10,608 bases of DNA from JAZKAD01 sp040389305. Lineage in GTDB: Bacteria > Pseudomonadota > Alphaproteobacteria > Rickettsiales > Rickettsiaceae. Positions within the stretch are counted from its first letter, which is position 1. Every line of letters begins with the position of its first letter. The translations under genes were made by a program, and so were the position numbers. Positions 1 through 7,900 of this stretch are shown here, in pieces. The stretch is from contig JAZKAD010000043.1 in NCBI GenBank assembly GCA_040389305.1, positions 1-10,608 of the forward strand. Reading direction: 5' to 3'. The notes under the pieces were generated by a model that worked only from the letters and a program-made list of their open reading frames with translations, had not been told where the DNA came from and made no database searches.

Positions 1-89
1 TTTTGTAAAATTTAACCATATTAGCTAATGTATTAGGTTATGCAAGAAGTCTAATAAATTTTGTAGAAAAATCGGACAGATACCAGTAT

Positions 90-2339
90 TTGCGCCAGTA
101 TTATGTCGCTCTTTACTTACAAAAAGAGTTTGAGCTATCCTTGCAGCAAATCTTGGGTTTCCTAAAACCAGAGAATAATTCATTTTGGCTTATATCATTT
201 CACAAAAATGAGGAGGGGCGAACTCAAGATGTGCATTTAAGCGCTGTGGCAAAGGATCTAGAAAAGCATTTGCAGGCTTTAGGCGCGAAATTAGAGAGTA
301 AAATTATCAGCACCCTTGCTAATCTACCTAACATCTTAGGATCTTACAAAGAGCATCGAAATATAATTTGTCTGCTGACGAATGAAGTAGAAGAGGGGCT
401 AATACAACGCACCATACCCGAGGAAGCGACAAACTTAAATAAAGATAAGTCTATAGATAGCAATGATGAATCTTCTAATCAAAGTCTATTACGCAACGCA
501 ATCTTTAATACTGCTAATATTTCTCAAGGAGTCGATGAGGCACCGCATATTATTTGCATCATGCCTCAAGGAGAAAATTATATCGATGCTTTTGGCGCAG
601 TGCCAAATGCTCAATATATCAATATGGATCAAGCGCAAAATTACTATTTTCTATTTTTTGAGATTTTGCAAAAATGTTATAAAGATGCAGAGTTATCCTC
701 AATCATTAAAAAGTTTAGAGATAGGTACGATAACATTTATTCCACGGCTGCTCATAAACAGCAAAACCATAATATTCAAGTTTTGTCTCAAGATGCAGGA
801 ACATCACTTCCAAAAGAAGATATAGACACCGCAGGACATCACCCTAACATTGTAATAGTAAATACATGGTTTACCAAAATCTGGTCCAAAGCGGACCAAG
901 TATTTACAAAATACATTGGTCCTCTGACCTTTGTGAGTATAATTATTGTCCTTTTAGGATTTTACAAAACTTTAGAATACTCTACTAAGTCTACATCTAA
1001 TACTTACCTTGATCAAACTGTTCTGGAGATCAATGAGGTTACAGCAAATGTGGCTAAATCTTGTTCTACGAATAATATTACATTAAGAGACAGGGAAAAC
1101 AATCATCGTTACATAAAACAGATGGAGCAGGTTGTATTACAGCTTAAGACCCAACCCATACATGAATATTATAGTAATATTGCTGTACTGCCAGAGCATT
1201 TAATGCATTTGCTTTATAGTCTTTGTGTGCTTGCTAACTACCATAATATCAATGATCATGATGGAACAAAAGCCCGAGATGTATTATATGATGCCAAATT
1301 ATTGGCAGAGCAGTATATTAGGAATAGAAGCAAACTCAAACTTGACTTTGACGCATTAAGTCATGACAGAATATATACAGAGATTAGGGATTTTGCCGAT
1401 CTCAGGGAGCTCTATACAATTATTGTTTATCTTATTGGTAGAACTTATACCTATCAAGGAGATAGAAACAAGTCGACGAGGTATTTTGAGTTATCGAAAT
1501 ATTTGGGTACTGAGCTTAAGCTCTTCGAGGGTTATTTAAGCAATATTGGTATTGCAAAAACCACGAAAAAAGAAATTGTACAAGCAGTACAAAATAAACA
1601 TTACAGTGACGCTATCCGTAAAATTGAGGCATCTATAGCATTATATAAGAGGTTAAAACAAGATACTACAGAATATAAAGACAGTTTCAGGCCGGGCTTT
1701 GAGGGAGAGACAGAGAAATATAACAAAATGATCCCAGCAAATAATATATATAACAGAGTTGAATGCGCAGAAGAAATATCAAGGCATTATTTCCTGCTTA
1801 TCTATATTGCATGTTGTCAGAACAAGAATACAGAAAATCATACTACGAGATACGTACAGGAAATATCAGGCCAGTTTATAGGTAATCACGAGTCGCCTGG
1901 TATATTAAAGTTACTTCCTCAGCTCGGAGCAAAAAAAATAGCATGCGTTTTTAACACATTAGGGAGCATCTTATTATTATTGCATGATAATAATATAAAT
2001 TCTGAACAATTCCGCGGGATAATCCACGCAGAATTGAACTTGCAGAATCAAGACATCCCAGAACTTCAGAATTATAATCACGTACTTACGTTAGCGGCAC
2101 AAATCTTTACGCTTGCAGAGAAACAAAGTAGACAGAGCGATTATACAAAAGCCGATGCACATCACGGCCTGCAGGCTGTATATGCAAGAATACTCAAACA
2201 AAGTGATGACATGACTGAAGCCTCAAGACAAAACCTAATCACAGCCATCACATTTCACGCATCAGAAAGAGACAGAATAAATAAAAATCTCAACAGAACA
2301 TTCAACGTAGAGGATGTATTTGACATTATTAGTAGGTAA
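90..2339 (+). CDS. Large single-pass membrane protein with TPR-like C-terminal half, function unknown
   Basis: I do not recognise this as a named family. Residues about 32-197 alternate hydrophobic strands and amphipathic helices (strands FWLISFH, IICLLTN and HIICIMP; final helix NYYFLFFEILQKCY), a layout weakly reminiscent of TIR or SEFIR domains. No catalytic glutamate could be assigned. A low-complexity Asn/Ser/Asp loop lies at about 115-132. One clear membrane helix lies at about 276-292 (FVSIIIVLLGFY). The remaining ~450 residues are helical, with TPR-like pairs at about 440-472 (GRTYTYQGD...YFELSKYLG) and 495-522. There is no signal peptide. The start is uncertain: the listed start is TTG with a poor ribosome site, and the same frame is open back to position 9 without an ATG or GTG, so the true N-terminus may be longer or decayed. 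The frame itself is surely coding; the function is unknown. Confidence 0.8.
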   Translation: MRQYYVALYLQKEFELSLQQILGFLKPENNSFWLISFHKNEEGRTQDVHLSAVAKDLEKHLQALGAKLESKIISTLANLPNILGSYKEHRNIICLLTNEVEEGLIQRTIPEEATNLNKDKSIDSNDESSNQSLLRNAIFNTANISQGVDEAPHIICIMPQGENYIDAFGAVPNAQYINMDQAQNYYFLFFEILQKCYKDAELSSIIKKFRDRYDNIYSTAAHKQQNHNIQVLSQDAGTSLPKEDIDTAGHHPNIVIVNTWFTKIWSKADQVFTKYIGPLTFVSIIIVLLGFYKTLEYSTKSTSNTYLDQTVLEINEVTANVAKSCSTNNITLRDRENNHRYIKQMEQVVLQLKTQPIHEYYSNIAVLPEHLMHLLYSLCVLANYHNINDHDGTKARDVLYDAKLLAEQYIRNRSKLKLDFDALSHDRIYTEIRDFADLRELYTIIVYLIGRTYTYQGDRNKSTRYFELSKYLGTELKLFEGYLSNIGIAKTTKKEIVQAVQNKHYSDAIRKIEASIALYKRLKQDTTEYKDSFRPGFEGETEKYNKMIPANNIYNRVECAEEISRHYFLLIYIACCQNKNTENHTTRYVQEISGQFIGNHESPGILKLLPQLGAKKIACVFNTLGSILLLLHDNNINSEQFRGIIHAELNLQNQDIPELQNYNHVLTLAAQIFTLAEKQSRQSDYTKADAHHGLQAVYARILKQSDDMTEASRQNLITAITFHASERDRINKNLNRTFNVEDVFDIISR

Positions 2340-2393
2340 AGCAAAGAAGCTAATCAAAAGCACTTACTAATGCTTATTCAATCGATCAATACC

Positions 2394-2435
2394 AAGCAAA
2401 AAGCCCGTAAGAGAGTCCTTATGGGTTTTTTGCTT
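2394..2435. terminator. Strong rho-independent terminator, possibly bidirectional
   Basis: An 18-bp stem (AAGCAAAAAGCCCGTAAG against CTTATGGGTTTTTTGCTT) closes a 6-nt loop at 2412-2417. All positions pair, two as G-T. The right arm carries a run of six T and the left arm a run of A, so it could work on both strands. It lies 55 bp after the stop of the 749-residue gene and is most simply that gene's terminator. Confidence 0.85.
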
Positions 2436-2525
2436 ATATCAAGTTATTACCCATCACGCTAATGTCCTACCTGAGAAGAGTGGCTATCACTCATTTGGGC
2501 CGAAGAATAATACTTGTACCACTTT

Positions 2526-2532
2526 AAAGGGA
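2526..2532 (+). promoter_or_regulatory. Ribosome binding site deciding the start of the 77-residue ORF
   Basis: AAAGGGA lies 5 nt before the ATG at 2538. It favours that ATG over an in-frame TTG at 2514, which has no such site. Confidence 0.55.
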
Positions 2533-2537
2533 AAATT

Positions 2538-2771
2538 ATGATGAAATTTAATTCTAATCAAAGGAATGACAATAACTCTCTAGCAGCAACTTTATGTGGC
2601 CAGGATTTATATATGCGATCTTTAATTGAAGATTTGCTAAAACCAACTCGTTCCTATAGCAAGGAAAGAGAAACTTTAATTAAAAAAGCCATTGCTGTAA
2701 TAAATGGGGAAGAGTCCGCTGAAAGCGCCAAACAAGTTTTAACTCAGTCTATAATCGACCCAAGAATCTAG
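2538..2771 (+). CDS. Small orphan protein, 77 residues, unknown
   Basis: This is a short cytoplasmic protein with no signal peptide or membrane segment. The N-terminus is Asn/Ser-rich (about residues 3-13). The rest looks helical and charged, including KERETLIKKAIAVINGEES. I do not recognise the family. The start at ATG 2538 is chosen for the AAAGGGA site 5 nt upstream; a second ATG follows directly at 2541, and an in-frame TTG at 2514 would add eight residues but lacks a ribosome site. It stands alone between a strong terminator and a degraded insertion-sequence region. It could be a genuine small gene or the intact remnant of a longer one cut by the IS insertions. Confidence 0.5.
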   Translation: MMKFNSNQRNDNNSLAATLCGQDLYMRSLIEDLLKPTRSYSKERETLIKKAIAVINGEESAESAKQVLTQSIIDPRI

Positions 2772-2791
2772 ACCAAAAAATAGCAGGTCTT

Positions 2792-2914
2792 ATGACAAGA
2801 GGTGGTAGAAGATACGATTATAACTTCAAAGCAGAGATGACAATGGCTGCTTCAAATGAGACAAAGAGTATAGTGGAGATATGCGTGGAGCATAATGTTC
2901 CTAAGGCAAAATAG
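2792..2914 (+). pseudogene. IS3-family OrfA-like transposase fragment
   Basis: The 40-residue frame starts at ATG 2792 and reads RRYDYNFKAEM, then NETKSIVEICVEHNVPK. This matches the first helices of the HTH_Tnp_1 DNA-binding domain of IS3-type OrfA proteins (pattern R-R/K-Y-x-x-x-F-K-A-E, then K-S-I-x-E-I-x-x-E-x-x-V). Intact OrfA proteins are about 90-100 residues. This one stops at TAG 2912-2914, before the expected Trp-containing end of the domain and the leucine zipper, at the point where IS6-like sequence begins. It is a truncated relic, and no OrfB follows. The assignment is by pattern only. Confidence 0.5.
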
Positions 2915-3342
2915 AGCTCTAGATAAACGGGTGATACTATTGATTTCTATTTATCATCCACCAGAAATACCAGTGCCGCCAAAAGATTTGTGGATAAGAC
3001 TCTGAAATCTATACCAAATCATTCTCATCCAGATACTATCAACGCCGATAAGAATCCTACATACAGCAAAGTAATATCAGAGATCAAAGCAGAAGGTAAA
3101 TGCTCCAAAGACCTAGAACACAGACAAGTTAAGTATCTCAATAATATCATTGAATCCGATCATGGTAAACTCACGCAACTCATCAAACCAACTCTAGGAA
3201 ATCTATGAAAACAACCTATACCAGCATCAAAGGATTCGAGATAATGAGAATGTTTAAAAAAGGAAAATTTGAACTCTGGAAATATGGAGAAGGCATTCAA
3301 GGAGAAATCAGAATAATCACAAGCAATTTACTTGCTGCTTAA
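2913..3342 (+). pseudogene. Degraded IS6/IS26-family transposase, 3' part
   Basis: The remnant reads in three frames. A first piece at about 2913-2930 gives RALDK. After a one-base shift, the frame open from 2927 to 3208 gives GDTIDFYLSSTRN and SAAKRFVDKTLKS, then INADKNPTYSKVI and HRQVKYLNNIIESDHGKL. These are the hallmark IS6-family DDE segments, containing the second Asp (ADKNP) and the final Glu (NIIESDH). The frame breaks after PTLG, where LGFKS is expected. The tail continues in another frame from about 3205 to the TAA at 3340-3342 (GFEIMRMFKK, then a C-terminal LLAA). The N-terminal third, including the first catalytic Asp, is absent, so the element is inactive. The family call is confident from the conserved blocks; the exact indels are inferred. 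Confidence 0.88.
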
Positions 3343-3362
3343 AAGCTAAATTAAAGAAAACA

Positions 3363-3376
3363 TTTGCAACAGGGCC
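3363..3376 (+). repeat. Right terminal inverted repeat of the IS6-family remnant
   Basis: TTTGCAACAGGGCC lies 20 bp after the decayed transposase stop. It differs at one base from the IS26 right inverted repeat as I recall it (TTTGCAACAGTGCC). It fixes the right border of the element at 3376. I found no matching left repeat (GGCCCTGTTGCAAA) upstream, consistent with loss of the 5' half. Confidence 0.8.
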
Positions 3377-3414
3377 TTCGCAACAACAAGAAGGTGAAAT
3401 GCTAGAATAACTCC

Positions 3415-4173
3415 TTACTGCAATCCATATTTCTGGGCTATTTCCAAAGCCTCTCCATTTTTTTTCATCTCGCTCATAGCATTTCCCAAGATCTTCATGT
3501 AATAATAGGATTTATTATGGTTTGGGGAAAGCGCTAGATACAAATTCTCAAGCCCTAAATTTCCTGCTTTAACTACATCATTTTTGGACCTTAGGTTTTT
3601 TGTCATATTATCCATAACATAATCGTTTTCTATTAAAATATCTACTCTGTGCTCCATCAATCGCGCAAGGCAATCGTTTGAAGCGTAAAGACCGTCTTCT
3701 ACGACAAATAACTGAGGAGAGGCTGGGTAATTTTCGTATATATACTGCTCCACTACACCGCTCTGGCCATATCCTACAATTAAGCATAATTCTTTTTTAC
3801 GCAGAGATTCCATGCCATCCAGCACCCAGCGATCTCCATTTATCACGTATACGCCAGTAGGGCCCTCGGCCAAAGCAAATGAAGGGAGAATCAAGCCATC
3901 TGCTTCATCCTTAGACGCCCCAATTACGGCATGAACATTTCCTGCCTTTGCGGCCTCTACGCTCTCACGCCAAGGCATAAGTTTATATTCTACGTCTATA
4001 TTGTATTTAGCAAATGCCTTGGTCACTAACTCTACGAGATACCCAGGATATTCCGTATCTGGCTTGCAATTATATGGACACCAGTAATCTGCTGCTATGA
4101 TAATCTTTTCAGCTCTAGCGTTTTGCGCTAAGAGCATAATAATTACTGTAAAAATACTTATTATTTTGTGCAT
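3415..4173 (-). CDS. Periplasmic solute-binding protein (PBP2 / SBP_bac_3 type)
   Basis: This 252-residue secreted protein has a classical signal peptide: basic MHK, hydrophobic core at residues 4-16, and likely cleavage after ARA at 21. The mature part begins with a strand and the pocket motif DYWCPYNCKPD, then PGYLVELVTKAF, YKLMPWRESVEAAKAG and VHAVIGASKDEAD. These are typical of the type 2 periplasmic binding fold, in the subgroup that starts WCPYN and carries MPWxR. In amino-acid binders a T-x-E-R segment normally supplies the ligand-binding Arg; here that position reads KDEADG, so the ligand may not be an ordinary amino acid. Length is normal (about 230-260). No permease or ATPase gene adjoins it. 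It is transcribed away from recO, with a 41-bp shared gap. The ribosome site is weak (AAAG a few bases before ATG). The ligand is unknown. Confidence 0.88.
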   Translation of the reverse strand: MHKIISIFTVIIMLLAQNARAEKIIIAADYWCPYNCKPDTEYPGYLVELVTKAFAKYNIDVEYKLMPWRESVEAAKAGNVHAVIGASKDEADGLILPSFALAEGPTGVYVINGDRWVLDGMESLRKKELCLIVGYGQSGVVEQYIYENYPASPQLFVVEDGLYASNDCLARLMEHRVDILIENDYVMDNMTKNLRSKNDVVKAGNLGLENLYLALSPNHNKSYYYMKILGNAMSEMKKNGEALEIAQKYGLQ

Positions 4174-4214
4174 ATGCTTTGTATAATATCAATTATATAG
4201 AGGTAAAAGTATAA
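4174..4214. promoter_or_regulatory. Divergent promoter gap between the binding-protein gene and recO
   Basis: The 41-bp gap holds a perfect TATAAT on the plus strand at 4182-4187, about 11 bp before recO's AGAGG ribosome site (4199-4203). A second TATAAT lies on the minus strand at 4192-4197, facing the binding-protein gene. No good -35 hexamer is visible for either, so these are -10 candidates only. If both are used, the two promoters would nearly abut and the leaders would be very short. Confidence 0.4.
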
Positions 4215-4934
4215 ATGCAGATCAAAGATATAGCTATAATAATCCAAAAAAGACCTTTAAAAGAAAAATCAGCAATCATTACTGTATTTACTAAAAATCA
4301 TGGCCTATACGCAGGAGTAGTTCGTGACGTTACAGGCAAAATGTCCGCGATATACCAACCAGGAAATGTGGTAGATTTTACATGGAATGCGCGCCTTGAT
4401 GAGCATATAGGCACAACTAAATGCGAGCTATTATCATCTAATGTGCATTTTATGCAAAATAAGTCTAAATTATACGCACTCAGCAGCATCCTTAGCGTTA
4501 CTTTAGCCTCGCTTAGAGAGAGATCTAATCACAATCACTTTTTTATGCATCTCGAAGATTATATAGCAAGAGGCTCTGAGCCCTTTAGTTTTATGGATTA
4601 CGCTTATCTAGAAAACGCATTGCTTACAGAGACTGGATATGGACTCGATCTTGGAAGCTGCGCAGTAAATGGGTCTACCAGTGACCTTGCTTACGTTTCG
4701 CCTAAATCCGGAAGAGCTGTATCTCGAACTGCTGGAGAAGCTTATAAAGATAAACTCTTGAAGCTACCAGAATGTTTCTTAAATGCCACAGAACCAAAAA
4801 CCTCTGAAGATTTCGGACAAGTCTTGGACCTACTTTTATATTTCTTTCAGAGATATATTTTTGGCAAAAACGAACCTTTGCCAAGAAAGATTTTTGCAGA
4901 GCATGTGTCAAAGGATGGCTCGAAAAATATATAA
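4215..4934 (+). CDS. recO: DNA repair protein RecO
   Basis: RecO is the recombination mediator that, with RecR, loads RecA on SSB-coated single strands in the RecF pathway of gap repair. The 239-residue length is normal. Residues 1-78 form the N-terminal OB fold, with the usual alphaproteobacterial pattern (FTKNHGLYAGVVRD, then YQPGNVVDFTWNARLDEHIG). The helical C-terminal domain carries the signature ETGYGLDLGSCAVNG, DLAYVSPKSGRAVS and KLLKLPECFL at about 139-188. Only Cys149 of the zinc-binding cysteines found in some RecO proteins is in place, as in many proteobacterial forms. ATG 4215 has AGAGG at 4199-4203, 11 nt upstream. It stands alone, divergent from the binding-protein gene and convergent with the giant helicase-repeat gene, whose stop lies 47 bp away. 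Confidence 0.95.
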   Translation: MQIKDIAIIIQKRPLKEKSAIITVFTKNHGLYAGVVRDVTGKMSAIYQPGNVVDFTWNARLDEHIGTTKCELLSSNVHFMQNKSKLYALSSILSVTLASLRERSNHNHFFMHLEDYIARGSEPFSFMDYAYLENALLTETGYGLDLGSCAVNGSTSDLAYVSPKSGRAVSRTAGEAYKDKLLKLPECFLNATEPKTSEDFGQVLDLLLYFFQRYIFGKNEPLPRKIFAEHVSKDGSKNI

Positions 4935-4954
4935 TTCTTAAATATATAATTCTT
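4925..4954 (+). repeat. 15-bp perfect tandem duplication across the recO stop codon
   Basis: AAATATATAATTCTT occurs at 4925-4939 and again, directly adjoining, at 4940-4954. The first copy contains the last recO codons and the TAA stop at 4932-4934; the second lies just beyond. This looks like a recent slippage duplication and leaves the protein end unchanged. The rest of the 47-bp gap to the facing gene shows no hairpin terminator. Confidence 0.9.
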
Positions 4955-4981
4955 CTAGCTACCCAAATCAGAACAAATACT

Positions 4982-7900
4982 TCACGCAGGACTTTCGGGA
5001 GTGTTTCCTGCTAAAGGCATGCCTTCACCCTCTAGGTCCGCTGCAAGTCCTAAGTCCAGAGGATGAGGTAATCCTCCGTCTCCTTCTGCGGCATAAGCTA
5101 CCGGACATTCCAAAGGAGCTGGAGTTGTTTCAACTGCTTCAGTTGTAGTATTTGGCTTAGTTAGCTCAGTAAGATACTTTAATATACTAAGATTAGGACT
5201 CTCTTCTAAAAAAAATCTAGCAGATGTTCTGGTTACTGTGGAAATACTATCAAGCGCCTCATTTAAACTTTTCTTAGACTCATTGCTTGTAAAGTCTGCT
5301 ATCTTAATTAGTTCGAAGAGGGACTCATGTAGCTCTGGATTCTCGCTCATAAAACATATCGGAGATTCCCCATTTTCATCTATAGAACACATAGCCTTGC
5401 CTAAGTTTTCTTTGATCTCGTATGTAAAGTCTGCTATCCCGATAAGTTTAGGGAAAGAGTCTTGTAGCTCTAGACTGCGGTTTATAAAATATATCGGAGA
5501 TAGTCCGTCTTGATCCATAGAGCACAGAGCCTTGCCTAGGCTTTCTTTGATCTCTTTACTTGTAAAGTCCGCTGATTCAATTGATTCAACTAGTTTAATG
5601 AGAGAGTCATGTAGCTCTAGACTACGACTCATCAAATATAGCGCAGATTGCCCATCTTCATCTATATGGCACAAAGCCTTGGCTAAGTTTTTTTTGGTCT
5701 TGTCACTTGCAAAGTCTGCCGATTCAATTAGCTTGGAAAGAGAATCCTGTAGCCCTTCATTTACGCTCATCAAATATAACGCAGATTGCCCATCTTCATC
5801 TATATGGCACAAAGCCTTGGCTAAGTTTTTTTTGGCCTCCTTGCTTACAAAGACTGCTGTCTTGATTAGTTTGGAGAGAGAATCCCGTAGCCCTTCATTT
5901 CCACTCATAACATATAGAGGAGACGCACCGCTTTCACTTATAGAGCATAGAGCTTTCGCTAGATCTTGTTTAGACTCTTTGCTTGTAAAATCTGCTAAGT
6001 TTAGTACCCCGGGAAGGCATTCATGCAATTCAGAAAACATGCTCATAAGATATAGAGGAGACATCCCATTTTCATCTACGGAGCAAAGAGTCTTAGCTAG
6101 AGCTTGTTTAGACTCTTTACTTGTAAAGTCTGCTAAGTCTAATAGCCAAGGAAGGTACTTGTGCAATTCATAATATCGGCTCATAGAATATAGAGTAGAC
6201 GTCCCATTTTTATCCATAGAACAAAGAGCCTTAGCTAGAGCTTGTTTAGACTCTGTAAAATCTGCAGCTTCAAGTAGCTTGCAAAGAGCTCCTCGCAATT
6301 CAGAAAACCCACTCATAAAAAATAGCGCAGATTGTCCGCTTTTATTTATATAGCATAAAGCCTTGGCTAGAGCTTGTTTAGACTCTTTACTTGTAAAATC
6401 CGCTAAGTCTAGTACCTTAGGAAGATATCTATGAAATGCAGAATCCACGCTCATAAGATATAGAGGAGGGTTCCCACTTTTAGTTATAGAGCACAGAGCC
6501 TTAGCTAGAGCTTGTTTAGACTCTTTACTTGTAAAATCCGCTAAGTCTAATAACTTAGAAAGGTATCTATGAAATGCGGAAATACCGCTCATCAAATATA
6601 TAGGAGAGCCTCCATGTTTATTTACAAAGCACAAAGCATTCGCCAGAGCTTGGCTATCCTCTGTAAAATCTGCTAAGTCTAATAGCCTGGGAAGGTGAGT
6701 AAGTAATCGGTTCTCGGTAATTATCGAGAGCAGTATAGGCTGGCCCTTTGTAATTTTGCATAATATACTCCCCAGCTCTTGCTTCGATAACTGCTCATGA
6801 ATGCTCAGCTTTTTGATGCAACTACTAAATTTAGCGATGTAATCACTAAGTCCAGGAGCGTCATTCTTCTGAGGTTCTGGGGTGCATACCTCTAGCATCT
6901 CTTCAAATAAGGTTTTACCTTCGGCGTCTTTGATTCCGAATAGAAGTTGTTCTAGATAATTGCCATCCAGTTTATCGATGGCCTGGGTTTTGCGATTATA
7001 ACCCCATGTATCCCATTTTCCTCTGCACTCTTTAAGAACAGCCTCTTGTACAGTAGTATCTGCACTTTGACTAGGAGCACCCGCACTTGTTGATACTTTT
7101 GCCGCCCCACTGCTTTGGAGTATTTTTGTAATTATACTTAAATGATTTTGGCTTATCTCGATCTTGTTGGCTTTGATATATTCTGCGAGTTTTGCTATAT
7201 CTTCATTGTCAGTCGCAGCTTTCTCTTTTTGGTCTTTTAATCTTGTGATTACTGACTGTATAAGTTGAAGGCCAGCTTCAGATGTGGGATCTACATTATC
7301 TTGGCAGATATATTCGATTACTTCATTTGTAGATTTTTTGTCTAGTTTAATGCCATTGTTTTTATCAGATGCTATAACGCCATTAGATTCATTCTTGGCT
7401 TCATTCCTGACTTCATTTATAAAAATTGTTGATGCTGATGCTGCTTTAGTTTTAACTTGAGCCTTCCCTCCTTTGCCGCTACCTTGTTCTTGTGGTATAT
7501 ATAGAACCAGATCAGAAGTGGCTCTTGTTAATGCAACAAAGAGGGCGTTTAGAGGAGGAACAAATTTAAGTCCATCTCTGAGGTCTTGTTCTTTAGGAAA
7601 GTTACTTGGGGGCTGGATGTTTGGATTATACCTCGAAAAAAGAGCTTTGTCTTGAAGGCCAGTAGCTTCATTGAAAGGATCGTATACAACAACTTTTTTC
7701 CATTCAAGCCCGGCAGCGTCTTTTGCGGTAAGTACGATAGCGCCATTGAACGCTTGTCTTGCCTCCTCTAATTGATCTTCCTGCAGGGCTACAACTACAG
7801 AGTCTATGATATTATTTCGTACTTCATCAATAAGTTCTGACTTAAGTTCTTCTACAATCTCTACATGCCCCCTTTTGTCTGATTTACTACAAAAGTGTTC

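Noticed and set aside
463..825. 120-codon plus-strand frame inside the 749-residue gene
   Set aside because: It lies wholly within a better-supported coding frame, and its Ile/Leu/Lys/Cys-rich composition is typical of an out-of-frame AT-rich reading.
2478..2492. Small hairpin GAGTG-GCTAT-CACTC upstream of the 77-residue gene
   Set aside because: A 5-bp stem with no T run and no flanking extension is expected by chance in a window this size. I see no riboswitch or terminator pattern.
2990..3208. Separate 72-residue gene starting at GTG 2990
   Set aside because: The start lies inside a conserved IS6 transposase block (KRFVDKTLKS), and the reading continues in another frame after the stop, so it is part of the decayed transposase.
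3375..3393. CCTTC...GAAGG short inverted repeat downstream of the binding-protein gene
   Set aside because: A 5-bp stem with a 10-nt loop and no convincing T run on either strand; not supportable as a terminator.
5238..6173. Two long plus-strand open frames (5238-5513 and 5532-6173) opposite the repeat array
   Set aside because: They are antisense shadows of the 138-bp repeat units: the repetition keeps the same opposite frame open, and the Ser/Leu/Lys-rich translation repeats at the same spacing. No ribosome sites or known motifs.
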